From contig JBLDXI010000009.1 in assembly GCA_047495785.1 (NCBI GenBank), positions 5,270,001 to 5,334,000 on the forward strand: a stretch of 64,000 nt of DNA, read 5' to 3'. This DNA comes from Lepidodermella squamata. Its lineage: Eukaryota > Gastrotricha. Made by a program: the position numbers and the translations under genes. Shown piece by piece: positions 11,096-22,161 of the stretch (position 1 is the stretch's first letter; each line of letters begins with the position of its first letter). The notes under the pieces were generated by a model. The model had not been told where the DNA came from. It did no database searches and saw only the letters and a program-made list of their open reading frames with translations.

Positions 11096-11118
11096 AGGTA
11101 TAACGTACAGCGACGGCA
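11096..11118 (+). promoter_or_regulatory. Variant shared upstream element before member 2
   Basis: TGCACGGACAAGGTATAACG followed by TAC, starting 255 bp upstream of the ATG at 11351. It is close to the 23-bp element found before the other genes, although the surrounding upstream sequence is otherwise different. A further decayed copy lies at 31454-31472, in the stretch that corresponds to this promoter in the second duplicated unit. Confidence 0.4.
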
Positions 11119-11350
11119 ACGCATCAGCAAGCAAACAAACCACGGAGATATCGCGATTTCTAATACCAAGCCATAACACTAGCGCGGTCAATTACAAAAG
11201 AAATTATTCATGCACCTGGCATTTGCTGAACGACAGCTGGTATCTATTTCTGCCATCGAAGCCGATAAAAGGCGCTTGAGCTCACTTGAAAATTTATTAT
11301 TCACAATTTTCCTGTTTCTAACATACAGTTTCGTACAGTCTCGATTCGGC

Positions 11351-11744
11351 ATGGTATCCAAGGTTGCTCTCATCGCGCTTGTCGCCGCTGCTTGTTGCGT
11401 CGCTCACACAAGTTAGATAGACTATTTTTCATCTGTAATATCGTTACCAAACATGTTTTATGATTTCTTTTCAAGTCGCAGCTGATGGCGTCGCCGGCTA
11501 CCAGTTTCTACCGAACACACTTTGCCAGCGAAAGGCAAAGCAGGCCACAGAAACCTTCAGAGTGGCGTTGCTAATAGAGTGTGCTATGAAATGCACCGTC
11601 CTCAAGAGTGGTTGCAGTCATTTCACTTTTTATGTGATCAGTTCCCGTAAATCGATTAACGAATGCACAATCCTCCCGAAATGCGATATCGAGAATACTA
11701 ACCCGAATTATCAACCCCCTTCAATGGTGTACAAAAAACTCTGA
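11351..11744 (+). CDS. Small secreted six-cysteine protein, member 2 (divergent type)
   Basis: Exons 11351-11411 and 11476-11744 (64-bp phase-1 intron, donor A|GTTAGA, acceptor TTTTCAAG) give 109 residues. Exon 1 is a signal peptide ('MVSKVALIALVAAACCVAHT'). The mature protein starts 'AADGVAGYQFLP' and has six cysteines spaced C-x18-C-x3-C-x6-C-x16-C-x5-C, the same plan as member 1. Only scattered residues outside the cysteines are shared. The intron position and phase match the other members, which shows common origin. AATAAA is at 11838-11843. The acceptor is weaker than usual; the alternative would lengthen the intron by 6 bp and keep frame. Function unknown. Confidence 0.75.
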
Positions 11745-12942
11745 AGCACATAGCTGAGGCAGAGAAATCAGCAGCGTCAAGGCGGGCCAGTTCTATTGAG
11801 AGAAGATGGCGTTTGTGAGATACATTTGAGTCGACAAAATAAAATGAGCGTTGAAGAAGAGTACGTGTTTTGCATATTTTAGGCAAGGCTGTTTCGATTG
11901 CTGTTCCAACTAGGTTGTAATAGTAAAAGGAGAATTAATGAAGGGAAAGGGGCGGACGGACTATTCGGAAGTAAGCAACTTTTCAAACCTAGCATTCAAG
12001 GCTCGAACCTGGTCGAAGATAATTGTGTTTGACCGAACCTAGTAGAATCACGTTTGGCCTGGTCGAACTTGGCCGAACTATTTCCTTATATCGGAGTCCT
12101 CAAAAATGTTCGGTCAACTTCGTCTAACGCATTTTTAGGATTTGTTTTACAACGTCGATATTTTCTAATGCTGGCCGAACTATGTCCTCGAAATTCCAAA
12201 AATCCCAATCCATTTACCTTGATTTAGGTATTCACTGATCATTTAGATCTTTTGTAACAAGTGATATCATATATCAAGTATCTATCCCATGCAAATCTAG
12301 TTTCCAAAATTATGCACAAAAAGGTAGCATAAGTGGGAGTTCGGCATTATATTTCATGAGCAGAGGTGGCGCAGTGGATAGAGACTTGGGACCAATAGTG
12401 GATGGACTCGAAGCTCACTATCTTCTCCATGCAAAATTATTTGGATAGCATAAAACTGCTTTTTGATCGCGCGATTTCGCAGTAACTGCAAAAATGGCCG
12501 ATTAACAATAATATCATATAAAAAAAGCAGCGTCTCGCCATTGCGCGTAGTAATTTCAGGCACGCTAGTACTTTGCTCCTCAGTTTCACGAAATCTATGA
12601 TGTGTTGAGAAATATTTTAAGCATATTTGGAAAGCTCGGTTAATAGCGATTAATAGTCATATAAAAATGTTGTTCAAAACTCGGCTTCTCTGTGTTTTAA
12701 ATGGCATTATGAAATATGAAATAATTCACCGGTTTATGATTCATCTGCTATGAGGCTTCGCACGCCGTCTTTATTATTAATTTCGCATTTATTTTCCCCA
12801 TGTCAATGAGATTACTCCTTGTTGAATGCGGTATTGGTTCATTTTACCAGCCATGCCTTATATTTTTATTCAGTATTACCAAATTGTTTTACTTGTTACG
12901 GTCAAATCAGTTGGAATATTTAATTATTTAAAATTTAAATTT
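11745..12942. other. Intergenic stretch with a tRNA-like SINE head
   Basis: Contains the 3' UTR of member 2, then degenerate repeats of a GGTCGAAC/GTTCGGCC type around 11.99-12.18 kb, then the tRNA-like sequence listed separately. No protein gene is supported. Confidence 0.45.
12360..12425 (+). repeat. tRNA-like sequence, possible SINE head
   Basis: 'TGGCGCAGTGGATAGAG' is a good RNA polymerase III A box. About 30 bp on, 'GGACTCGAAGCTC' resembles a B box with a mismatch. A cloverleaf cannot be closed well, so it is more likely a tRNA-derived SINE than a working tRNA gene. Confidence 0.35.
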
Positions 12943-14415
12943 AAAATACGAAGTGCTCTTTCATACATAAATATGTATGAAATTTTAAACTTTCATACAT
13001 ATTTATGTATGACAAAATTAACTTTCATACATATTTTTTTTCATTAAATCGTGTTTTTTAGCCAAACTGTGATTAGGAATTGGGGTTAGGGGTTAGGGTT
13101 AGGTGCCAGGGTTCGGGTTCGGGTTAGGATTAGGTTTAGGGTTTGGTTAGGGTTCAGGGTTAAGGTTAGGGTTAAGGTAGTTCGAGTTTCGGGTTTTTCC
13201 GAAACTCAATTTTTGAGCCCTTGCGCTTCCCCAATAACCATTTTCATGCGGAAAAAATTGACTACGCTTTCGGAACCCCGTTTTTCTTATACATAAACCG
13301 AAAACTTGTCATCTGGCATTTCCCTGATGTTTTTAGCTTGAATTTAATGAAAAAAATATGTATAAAAGTTAATTTTGTCATACATAAATATGTATGAAAG
13401 TTTAAAATTTCATACATATTTATGTATGAAAGTTGGCACCCTTTAAAATATTTACCATTATATTTTCTTCAGAATTTGTCATCATTATGGATTTTTCTCA
13501 GAATAGCTTGCAACATTTGGCTTAAGCTAAAAAATCGTAATTTACAAAAATTCTTGAAAACGCCATGATCTCGATTCACGCTGAACTCCTATGTTAATTC
13601 ATTCATATTTCTGATAATTAATTACGAAATTCTTAAAAGTTTAAAAATGCTTTTCCGGGCAAATCAATTATTCAACGGTTTATTTCGCTTCCAGTCAAAC
13701 TTGCAACATCCGCTGCTATTGCATGCCCTTGTATTGCCCTTGTATTGCCCTTGTATTGCAGGCCTAATGTAGGCCCTTGCAATTTTAGAAAGCCAAACCA
13801 GTGGCCAATATTGGCCATTGCTTCCGCAGTCGCCGCGTTGCGAACGCTTCAAAGTTGATCGAGGCGCTTAAGTTGAACAAAATTGCTATTATCTAAACTT
13901 TATTTTATTTTATTGGGTGCCAACTTTCATACATAAATATGTATGAAATTTTTACCTTTCATACATATTTATGTATGACAAAATTAACTTTCATACATAT
14001 TTGTTTTCATTAAATTCGAGCTGAAAACATTAGGGAAATGCCAGATGACTAGATTTCGGTTTATGTGAAAGAAAAACGGGGTTCCGAAAGAGTAGTCAAT
14101 TTTTTCCGCATGAAAATGGTTATTGGGGAAGCGCAAGGGCCCAAAAATCGAACTTTGTCGAAACCCGAAACTCGAACTACCCTGACCCTAAACCTTAACC
14201 GTGAACCCTAACCAAACCCTAAACCTAACCCTAACCCTAACCCGAACCCTGGCACCTAACCCTAACCCCCAACCCCAATTCCTAATCACAGTTTGGCTAA
14301 AAAACACGATTTTATGAAAAAAAATATGTATGAAAGTTAATTTTGTCATACATAAATATGTATGAAAGGGAAAAATTTCATACATAAATATGTATGAAAG
14401 CGCACTTCGTATTTT
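12943..14415. mobile_element. Fold-back element with telomere-like arms
   Basis: Two inverted arms of roughly 500 bp (12943-13445 and 13911-14415) enclose a spacer of about 465 bp. Each arm carries, in order, the same parts: a near-perfect 24-bp palindrome built on CATACATAAATATGTATG, a second copy of it, a tract of degenerate TTAGGG repeats (13080-13180; complement at 14180-14282), a unique segment with 'CTTCCCCAATAACCATTTTC', and two more palindromes. Outer ends share AATACGAAGTGC. No ORF is present. Folded, the arms would form a long cruciform. This is a non-autonomous fold-back or MITE-type element; its transposase is unknown. Confidence 0.8.
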
Positions 14416-14429
14416 ATTTTGCATAGCAT

Positions 14430-14760
14430 CGACATTCTGATTGAGTGTAAATGATAATTACGATCAGTACGATCAGTGCTCAAAAAACCGAACTTCTTCT
14501 TAAATAAGCTATCGTGATAACCTATTGAGGGTGATACTTGAGCCTCTGCCCCGAAATGACATAAATTCATGATGAAGCCATGGACTTCTTGCCTTTTATG
14601 TGTTCCTGAATTTCTGAAGCGATTCAATGTGCTTAATGTGTGCATCGGCTTGGGCATCAAATATATTTTCCAGATATATTTTGATTGGCTGAAAGCAATT
14701 TTTCGCAAGTTTTACTTTGTAGTTACGGTCTTCAATTTTGCATATAACCAGGGTTTTTTT
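14430..14760. repeat. Dispersed repeat, copy A
   Basis: About 235 bp here (14512-14745) recurs inverted and diverged at 25735-25985. Shared blocks include 'GAGGGTGATACTTGAGCCTC', 'CTTCTTGCCTTTTAT', 'TTCTGAAGCGATTCAATGTG' and 'AGTTACGGTCTTCAA'. No coding potential is evident; likely a MITE fragment. Confidence 0.55.
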
Positions 14761-14997
14761 TAAGATTTCGTTTGGTGTTTACAAAATCTTGTTTGGTATT
14801 TACACATAAAAACCTTAAAAACTTTGCGAATTAGCGAATGTACTGAACTTCCCGGCGGCTGATTTGGCATGCCCCGTACCCCGTTTTTTTGACAGAAAAA
14901 TTCGCGGAAAATTCCATGTCAAATGTTTTTAACCTTCAATATGCTGCATTACTTAGCATGGTCGAAATAAGAATACATATAGCATATCTACCTCCGC

Positions 14998-15017
14998 GAG
15001 CGAAGCGAGCTTTAGCT
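14998..15017. repeat. 20-bp direct repeat outside the DDE element, left
   Basis: GAGCGAAGCGAGCTTTAGCT recurs exactly and in the same orientation at 24126-24145. The two copies bracket the large DDE element, but at about 150 and 100 bp from its ends, so they are not its target duplication. Weaker similarity continues for about 40 bp after each copy. Confidence 0.5.
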
Positions 15018-15162
15018 AACGGTTTTTTTTCTATAATTTTAGTTGAAAATAGTCTAAAATTGATTCGACATTACGAGTGAATGATTTCTTGCTGCAACTC
15101 TCGCGGCCCTGCAATTTTGAAAAATTTCCTTTCCCCATACTAAATCACCCTTATCAAACCTT

Positions 15163-15274
15163 AGGCGCCACACCGATTCTCGTGGTGTTACGCAGTGGTG
15201 CGCAGCGAGCGCGCGCGGGCGCACACAGCGGCGCTGTGGTGTTCCTAGTACTCACGCATTTGGCTATCTGAGCC
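15163..15274. repeat. Left TIR of the DDE element
   Basis: A 112-bp perfect inverted match to 23912-24023. It is very GC-rich in the middle (CGCGCGCGGGCGCACAC) and contains a GTGGTGTT/CGGCGCTGTGGTG pattern that can itself pair locally. Confidence 0.9.
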
Positions 15275-15631
15275 CGCTTCAGAGCCAGATTTGGCCCACT
15301 CGCTCTACATGTTTAAACCCGAGCGCGCGCGGGAGGTTCGTGATAATTACACACCATCAACTCAGCGATGATCATTTAAGCACGAGAAGATCGTTTCATT
15401 TATTATTATTAATTATTGCAAAACACTATCATATAATTGCAGCTTTTCCCGCAGTTGTGTATCAAATTGAAAATATATTAACATTTTTTGTGTTCTACGA
15501 AAACACCAGTGCGAAAGAAACAGTAAAAACCGTGGTAGATTCTTCTTTTTTTTACGAAAACATCATGGTTAGAGAAACGGTAAAAAAGCGATGATGAAAT
15601 ATAGACGGCGACATATCAAGTGCGAAATTTA

Positions 15632-17842
15632 TTATTTCTTCGATTTCTTCCTGGCCAGCAGTTTCCTCGCTTTAGCAACAGATTTCGCAGCAGCATGGAC
15701 CTGGGTGTCACCGCGTCGCGACTCAGGGTGCAGCAGCGCGTTATGGCGATCGGCCTCGGCCTGCGACTTGAATGACCATTGGCATCCTTGGTAAGCGCAA
15801 CGGCGGACGGCCTTATTTGGGTAGTACTTATCAGGTAATGCGAAAAGGAAACGCTGTTGCTCGAATTCGAGGTAGTGCCCAACCCGCGTTGTTGAGGGGA
15901 CTGGGTCTGGGATTCCGTATTTATTGACGTAGTTAAAAAAACCGCTCTCAGCCTTTGGTTGCTTGCTGCAGACGGAGCACTTTTCCCGCTTTTTCTCGTC
16001 GCATCGTTTGAAAAAAAGAAAACCGATGCGCCGATCAGTGTGTGCACACATTAGCCGCAGTTCGGCTTTTAACGATTCTTGCGAACTGCTGAATCGCCCA
16101 GAAAGAATGCACTTCCGCTCCTCTTCTGACACGGCCTTAAACACAGGTTGTCGCAGCTCGGTAATACAGCGCATCGGTTTTTGAGCGTAAAGCTGACCGT
16201 TAATCGCAGCCCGGACACGTTCAAGGGCATTTGTCGCACACTCAGCACTTTGAGAAGGACCAGGCGGAAATTCGCTGGGTGGCGCGGTCGATTGTCCCAC
16301 GCACACCGTATTCGCGCGACTCCAGACTCGCTCGATCGGATTAAACGCGCTCGCCCCTGCCGCGTTCTGCGTCACCACCAAGGTTTCCAACTTCTGATCT
16401 AAAAAGAAGCGCCAATAAGCCAGCGCGTTGACAGCGCCGTCCGCAGTGTAGTCAGTTCCGCCATCGACGATTAAAATGACGTTGACATATCCGGGATGCT
16501 CGGGCATGACGTGCCACTTCATGTCCGAGATGTGGTCGAATACGCTGTTTTTCGAGCCAAATAGCGGGCAGCGATTGACAATCGTGATAGACTGATCACA
16601 TTTCCGCTTGTCATTTCCACCAACAAATTCGAGATTTTCTTGGCACAGATAGCCGGCCGGTATTATCTTCAGATCCTTATTGGGGTCAGGAAAATCGTGG
16701 TCAGAAAAATTCGGGGCGCTGCCAAGCATGTAGTAAAACCTGAGCGATGAAAAATATTAAATTATATTTCCGAGAAATTAATTTCAGAAAAATGCGCGAA
16801 TAATAATGCTAAATTTTAAGAGTTTTAAAATATAATAAAAAATGTTTACCTATTGCGGCAACGTCGACTAACAATAGGTCCACCGATGTTGATTTTGTTT
16901 TTCGTGTCAGCAGAGATGATCAGGACATTCGACTTGTTCTCACTCGCGATCTTGAAGAGTAGCTTATTGCGCCCTAGGTGCCAATGAACAAGGTCATCAT
17001 TCGCGCGACGGATGGTGCACACCAGTCGTTGAACTTTGAGCGAAATTAGCCCTTTGTAATCTTTTGCAGCTCTTCTGCCTCGATGAGGTGCAACGAGAAG
17101 GCGGCGTACGCTACTGTTTGAGCATTTGTATCCTTCCTAAAAATAATTATATAATTATAATTATATTAAAGCTATTTAAGCTATTTATAATTTTTTAGGG
17201 TGAGTACAAATGTGTCCCTTGAAATTAAATTAAAACGCCCCATTTTTGTAGCCGAAAATAAACGAGTGCACACTGGTTGCGTAATACGCACCAACAATCA
17301 CACAACGCCACGCTATATAAGTAATAATAAACCGCGCGCAGAATATACGTAAAATATGCCGTCTAAAATAAATCACGCCGCCGTATTTTCAAGTACATAT
17401 TACTTGGAAATACAATGCAAATTTGATTATCTTTTATGATATAATTTAGTCTGAAACTTATAACGAAAGATCGCGCGCTTAAAAGTTGACGCGCAAAATA
17501 TTGGAAAGAGGATAAAAACATGACAATAACAACAATAACAATAACAATAACAATAACAATAACACTAACCTTGAGCAAATGATCCCGCATATCGATAGTT
17601 CGCGTGGATATTGTTAAGTCAGGGCCGTGGCGGCGTGCAGCTGCCTGAATTCGGTCCGCTAAAAATCGGTTCAAGTTGTCGACGAGGCCGGTTTGCTCTT
17701 CGATGCCGGTTCTTCCGACGCGCGTGCGTTTCTTTGGCGGCGTGCCGTCATTTTCTGACGACGGTTTTGCTCGTTTTCGCGTACGAATAGGCATATTCGC
17801 AAGGTATGCAGTGATTTCTTTCGTGGCACGTGAGTTAATCAT
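15632..17842 (-). CDS. DDE transposase of an unassigned eukaryotic superfamily
   Basis: Three exons, 17842-17570, 17136-16850 and 16739-15632, join in consistent phase (0, then 2) to 555 residues. The N-terminus is basic ('TRKRAKPSSENDGTPPKKRTR', a likely nuclear localisation signal). A plausible catalytic triad is D168 in 'LIISADTKNKINIGGP', D279 in 'ILIVDGGTDY' and E323 in 'ASAFNPIERVW'. This matches a transposase-like family seen in invertebrates with '(S/C)xDxKxKxxxGxP ... VDGGxD ... NPxER'. A C-terminal C2H2-like finger 'CAYQGCQWSFKSQAEADRHNALLH' and a lysine-rich tail follow. The protein would cut and rejoin the element ends. A (AACAAT)n microsatellite lies just inside intron 1. Splice sites are GT-AG with good acceptors. 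No disruption is seen, so it may be active. Confidence 0.82.
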
Positions 17843-17973
17843 TTTTCAAATTTTCAAATGAAAGAACATAATGATGTCTAAAGGGACCTCCATTCTCGCG
17901 GACCAATGGCTATTCGGGTATTCATCCGGTTGAATGTGATTGGTCTGTTACGCATAAGACCGGCTTTTCTTAT

Positions 17974-20900
17974 GGATCTGGCTATTCGGACACAGAATTG
18001 TGTGTCACGCAATTGCTATTCGGACACAGTGTGTTTGCGTGACTGGCTACTCGAACACAAGTGGTGTTAAGTGGTGTGTGCGCGCTTTTGGCTATTTGAA
18101 CACACGCTTTAAAACCGATTAAGACACCATGTAACAAAGCGGAAACGGTTTATTAACCCATTTCTCTAGCCATTACTCAAAATACAAAAAAGAAACAAAA
18201 AACAGTAAGTTATTTTTTACGGTTGAAGGGCATTTGCGGCTTCCCTTTCATGCGACCAGAGTCCTTCCCTTGTTTAAAACTAAGGCCTTCACCTGGTAAG
18301 TAGTCAGTCGTTGTCGGGCGGAGAGGAACTAGTTCGACTTTGATTGCTGCACTTTTTCCTTTCTTCGGCTTGGACGGAAACCGGCTGAGCTGGCGATCGT
18401 TGAAACACTGCAAGAGGTGGTGACGCATGGCGGCCGGGTCGAAGACCACTCGAGTCGGGTCGTTACCCGTCAGAATTTCGACACAATACGCAATGGCGTA
18501 AACGCCGCAATCAAAGCCATTCGACTGCTGAGGCACCGGCAAGACGTGGACGCTGATGGCGCCGTCAACAGCATGCGCGGCGTATCGTTGGGTGATTTGA
18601 GCTTTCAGCGATTCGGATAACGGCCCGATCAGGCTGTTCATCAGTTTGACACCAGCCGGTAGCTTGCCGACGGTTATCGTCGTAGTGGCGACCCAGTGGT
18701 CCGACCCGCAATGATGTAGTTGAACGGTTTCTGCAGTGGTAGGCGGAAACTGCAGTTGTGACAACAGCGGCGTAGCAGCATCAACGCCCTCGGCCCGCAT
18801 CATGCTGAACAACTTGTTCGCCGCGTGCATGTGCTCGTCGCCCAGGTAGGTGTCGGTGCGCAGCACGAGGTAATCCTGCTCGCGCAAGCCGAGCTCGTCG
18901 GTGATTGGTCCCGGAAGTGACGAATGAGCGTCAGCGGGCGCACACGGCGCATCAAAGGCGGCGGGTTCCACCGGTGACTGTGTCGGCGTGTTGTTGATGT
19001 TGTTGTCACCCGGTGCCTGCTGCTGCTCGCCCGGCTGCTGCTGCGCGCCCGGCTGCTGCTGCTGATCCTGACGAGGCGTCGCTTCTTCATCACCCACCGG
19101 AAGGTCCTAAGAAACCGGAAGGTTTAGTACACTCGCAAACAAAGCAATAAAACAAGATGTAATTACCTTCACAACGATTTCGAAATTTTTCTGGGCTCGA
19201 ATCAAGTCAGCCAACTTTTCCAATTGCGAATAGTATCTGTCGAAGACACGATTTGGGTGTTGCGAGGCGAGGTCAGCAATAACCAGGGTCAGCTGTGACA
19301 TTTTTCGATAACGACCGGCGTTATCAGCCGGTCTGCGCCCTGCTCTCGGCTTGAAAGTTGTTTCGGTGAATCTGTAGGCCGCGAATTCTGCGTCGAAATC
19401 GGCCTCAACCGGTCGAAAGTTGGCAGCGACTGGCTCGCCCCCGGTGACCGGGCGAATAAAATCATTGAAATACTTGCTGTGGAACAGCATCTTGTCAAAC
19501 AACGGCTCTTCGTGCTTCGATCGTAAGAACAAGATGTGATGACACGGCATGGCCATGCTCATGTAAAACGTGCAGGAGCACTTGCTCGGCGTGGTATTAT
19601 AGTCTGCCTGATCGCCATTTTCGAACTTTTCGCGAACACCAACGCCGTGAACCAAAGCCATTGAACGAGTAACGGATCGCTTCAACGAGCCGTGAAATTC
19701 CGCCAGGGCATAGCTAAAAAACAGCAATTTTACAAATTTGTCCACAAATTCTGAAAATAACTTACGATGAAATTTCGTAAGACGCTTTATCGAGCAATTG
19801 TTCAAACTGGTCACCTCGGCGAACAGCGCGCTTCACAACGGTTTTCTCGGCCCGGCGGCGCTCGATAAACGAAATCAGAAACGGAATGAAAACTGGCATC
19901 GGTGGCTTGGTTGAGAAGCCGGCGCACATTTCTTCCTTCAAGGAGCCGAAAAATCGTTTAACGCGTCCAGTCGTGTTAGTGAGCATGATCGGGTAACTGC
20001 GGCGGGCGAAAAGGGCCCACATTTCGACGCAATTCAGCCAGTTGCGCTCGAAATAATCGGCCAACGGCTGCTCAGCCGTGCGCGCGATTTTCACGGTGAC
20101 GTGCGGTTGAACCAGCGCACGCCAACTGCCGACGGCCGTTTCGAAAAACTCCTCGCGCTTAGAACCGACCATCGCCTTGAAACCGTCGAACACTTCGCAC
20201 TTGAATTGCTGCAGGTCGTTGACTTCATTGTTTCGAATCGTAGCGATGACGTTTCTCATATACTTCAAGGCGTGGAAAATGCACAGCAAAATGATACAGT
20301 CCGGAAATATTTCGCGGAGTATGTCAATTTGATCAAAGTCTTTGTCAACGATAAAAAACCACGGCCCAGCGCCATACAAATTCTTGAACTCTTGCAGCAT
20401 GGACTTGACATTTTGCGAGCGTTCGTCAGCTAGGAGAGACACGCCTGCGACTCGAGTGCCGCCAGTGAGAGGACAGACGTAAACAAACGTACACAGCTTG
20501 TATTTTTCAACATTTGTCTTGAAAGTCGTATCAAGTAAGATGGTGTTCGGCTTGAGCTTGTTCATGTCGTTAATCATCGACGGTGTCGCAATGAAGAGCA
20601 CGTCGACGTTACCGTTCGCGTCACGGGTGGTGCGCACGATGCCGTCGCCCTCCTGCACAGCTGCCAGTGTCTCGTCCAGAACACGTCGGCTTTCGTCAGG
20701 GCTGATGCGGTGTTTCTGTAACAATAACGGCGTAATTAGCTAAATTCGGACAGGCATTAGGCTTATTTACCTGGGCTAAATTGTGAATTTGCTTGGCGGT
20801 GATGAGCTTGTTGGTTTCATTGCTCACATGATGGGCGATCGTCGACGCTTTCGCATTGTTCTTCAAATGGGACAGGATCTCAGCCTTCTTCGCCTCGTCG

Positions 20901-21555
20901 AGTTTTCGGTTGAAACAGTAGGTGGCGTACCGCTCCTCCGAGATGTCGTGGCTATGGCAGCGCACGACTTGGTTGATTTTCATCTGCCCGTCCTTCGTCG
21001 CAGTGCCGGTGATTTTTGCCGGACAAGCCAGGTAAGCCAAATTTTGATTCGGACGCTCGCCATTGGTGATTTGCGCCTTACGTTTATAGCCATGAGTACA
21101 AATGAGACGCAGAGCAGACTTGTCAGTGCCACGGCTGATAAACGGCTCCAAAGTTTGGTCCCGAAACCGGGGTAGCCAATTGTCCACGATGTAATCTCGA
21201 GACGGAAAAACGTCTCCTGGTTTTATACTAAGCTCACCTGATTCAGTAGACATTTCAGTAAACATTGTTTGAAAAGTTAAAAACCGGACTACCCAAGGCG
21301 CCCCCTTTTTATTCTGCGTTGTTACTCATCACTTCCGCTTTAATTACCGCTCAATAATCACCCAATCATTGCCTTATTAGCGGAATTACAGCGCGGCGCG
21401 GTGTGTGTTCAAATAGCCGTTTCCGCGCACACACCGCTGTGTTCAAGTAGCCAATCACGCATACACAGTGTGTTCAAGTAGCCAAAAGCGCGCACACATT
21501 GTGTTCGAATAGCCATTGCGTGACACACATTTCGGTGTGTCCGAATAGCCTCGTC
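17974..21555. mobile_element. Nested Mutator-like element (MULE) with 10-bp target duplication
   Basis: A 3582-bp element flanked by CTTTTCTTAT at 17964-17973 and again at 21556-21565. The terminal regions are inverted relative to each other and consist of tandem modules: GGCTATTCGGACACA-type units alternate with GTGTGTCACGCAAT and GTGTGCGCGCTTTT spacers (left to about 18113, right from about 21390). Internally repetitive TIRs and 9-10-bp duplications are typical of Mutator-like elements. It carries one four-exon gene on the minus strand and sits between the two genes of the larger DDE element. A further GGCTATTCGG at 17908 lies outside the inferred left end and blurs that boundary slightly. 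Confidence 0.85.
18210..21265 (-). CDS. Mutator-like transposase fused to a ULP1-type cysteine protease domain
   Basis: Exons 21265-20771, 20715-19766, 19713-19167 and 19106-18210 join in phase (0, 2, 0) to 962 residues. The N-terminal part carries paired Cys/His residues and is probably DNA-binding. The DDE core shows D227 ('ILLDTTFKTN') and D289 ('FFIVDKDFDQ') with the family 'C-x2-H' ('LLCIFH', 310-313); the expected Glu position in 'TNTTGRVKRFFGSLKEE' is unclear. A SWIM finger 'CSCTFYMSMAMPCHH' spans 527-541. After a Gln/Pro-rich linker comes a ULP1-like domain: H801 ('SDHWVATTTI'), Q857/858 and C864 ('SNGFDCGVYAIAYC'), ending 'MRHHLLQCF'. The usual catalytic Asp is Asn here ('LMNSL', 821). 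Fusion rests on splice prediction; the protease could be a separate transcript. Confidence 0.8.
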
Positions 21556-21565
21556 CTTTTCTTAT

Positions 21566-22161
21566 TAATTATTAATTACCATCTCAGTCAACCATCATTC
21601 ATGTTCGCCTACGAGGCGCCTCATCATCGGCCTGAAATCGCGACGAGACGTCATAAAGTCCGATTGAGTCGTATTTTCCCGCGCCCAAAGTTAATAATAT
21701 TGGTTGACCGTCATCGCGGCGGCGGCCGTGAAATGAAACCGCGCTGTGTAAACTTGCAGCCGGAGTAGTAGCCGGCTGCATCAAAGATTGCTGCAGCCGC
21801 AACTTGTCGCTGCTATTAAACGTTAAAGTATCACACTTTTGATACCCGCGAGCGAGCGAGCGCGCGCACGCCCGGCTCGGGCGCGCAAAACCGCCCGCGC
21901 TCATGAAGCGGATGCGATGAGATATTATGTAGTAGTATATGTGATATAACATAACTGCGATCAAGTAGGCGATAAAATTTAGCGTACAAAGAGTTGCGTT
22001 TAGCGCCAATTTTTCGCGTTAACCTGGGCATTTTTGTTGTTTATGCTATACAGTATATTATCTGCTGCATTGTTGTTTGCGTTTATTTATGATTGTAATT
22101 CAAAAATTCTCAATTTATTATTCACGCTATTAGCCTTCTTCAATATTTCATTTGATCTCTC
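21566..22161. promoter_or_regulatory. Region between the MULE and the plus-strand gene of the DDE element
   Basis: After removal of the MULE this would be the shared divergent promoter of the two genes of the DDE element. It contains a CpG-rich block with GAGCGAGCGAGCGCGCGCAC near 21.85 kb and an AT-rich stretch with TATA-like sequences (22045-22060) about 100 bp before the ATG. No ORF is supported. Confidence 0.35.

Noticed and set aside
13080-14282. TTAGGG-like tracts as a chromosome end or internal telomere scar
   Set aside because: The two tracts are in mirrored arms of one fold-back element with matching outer ends, so they moved as part of that element.
17903-17963. This GGCTATTCGG-containing stretch as part of the nested Mutator-like element
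   Set aside because: The 10-bp duplication CTTTTCTTAT places the left end at 17974; the outer module has no counterpart on the right.
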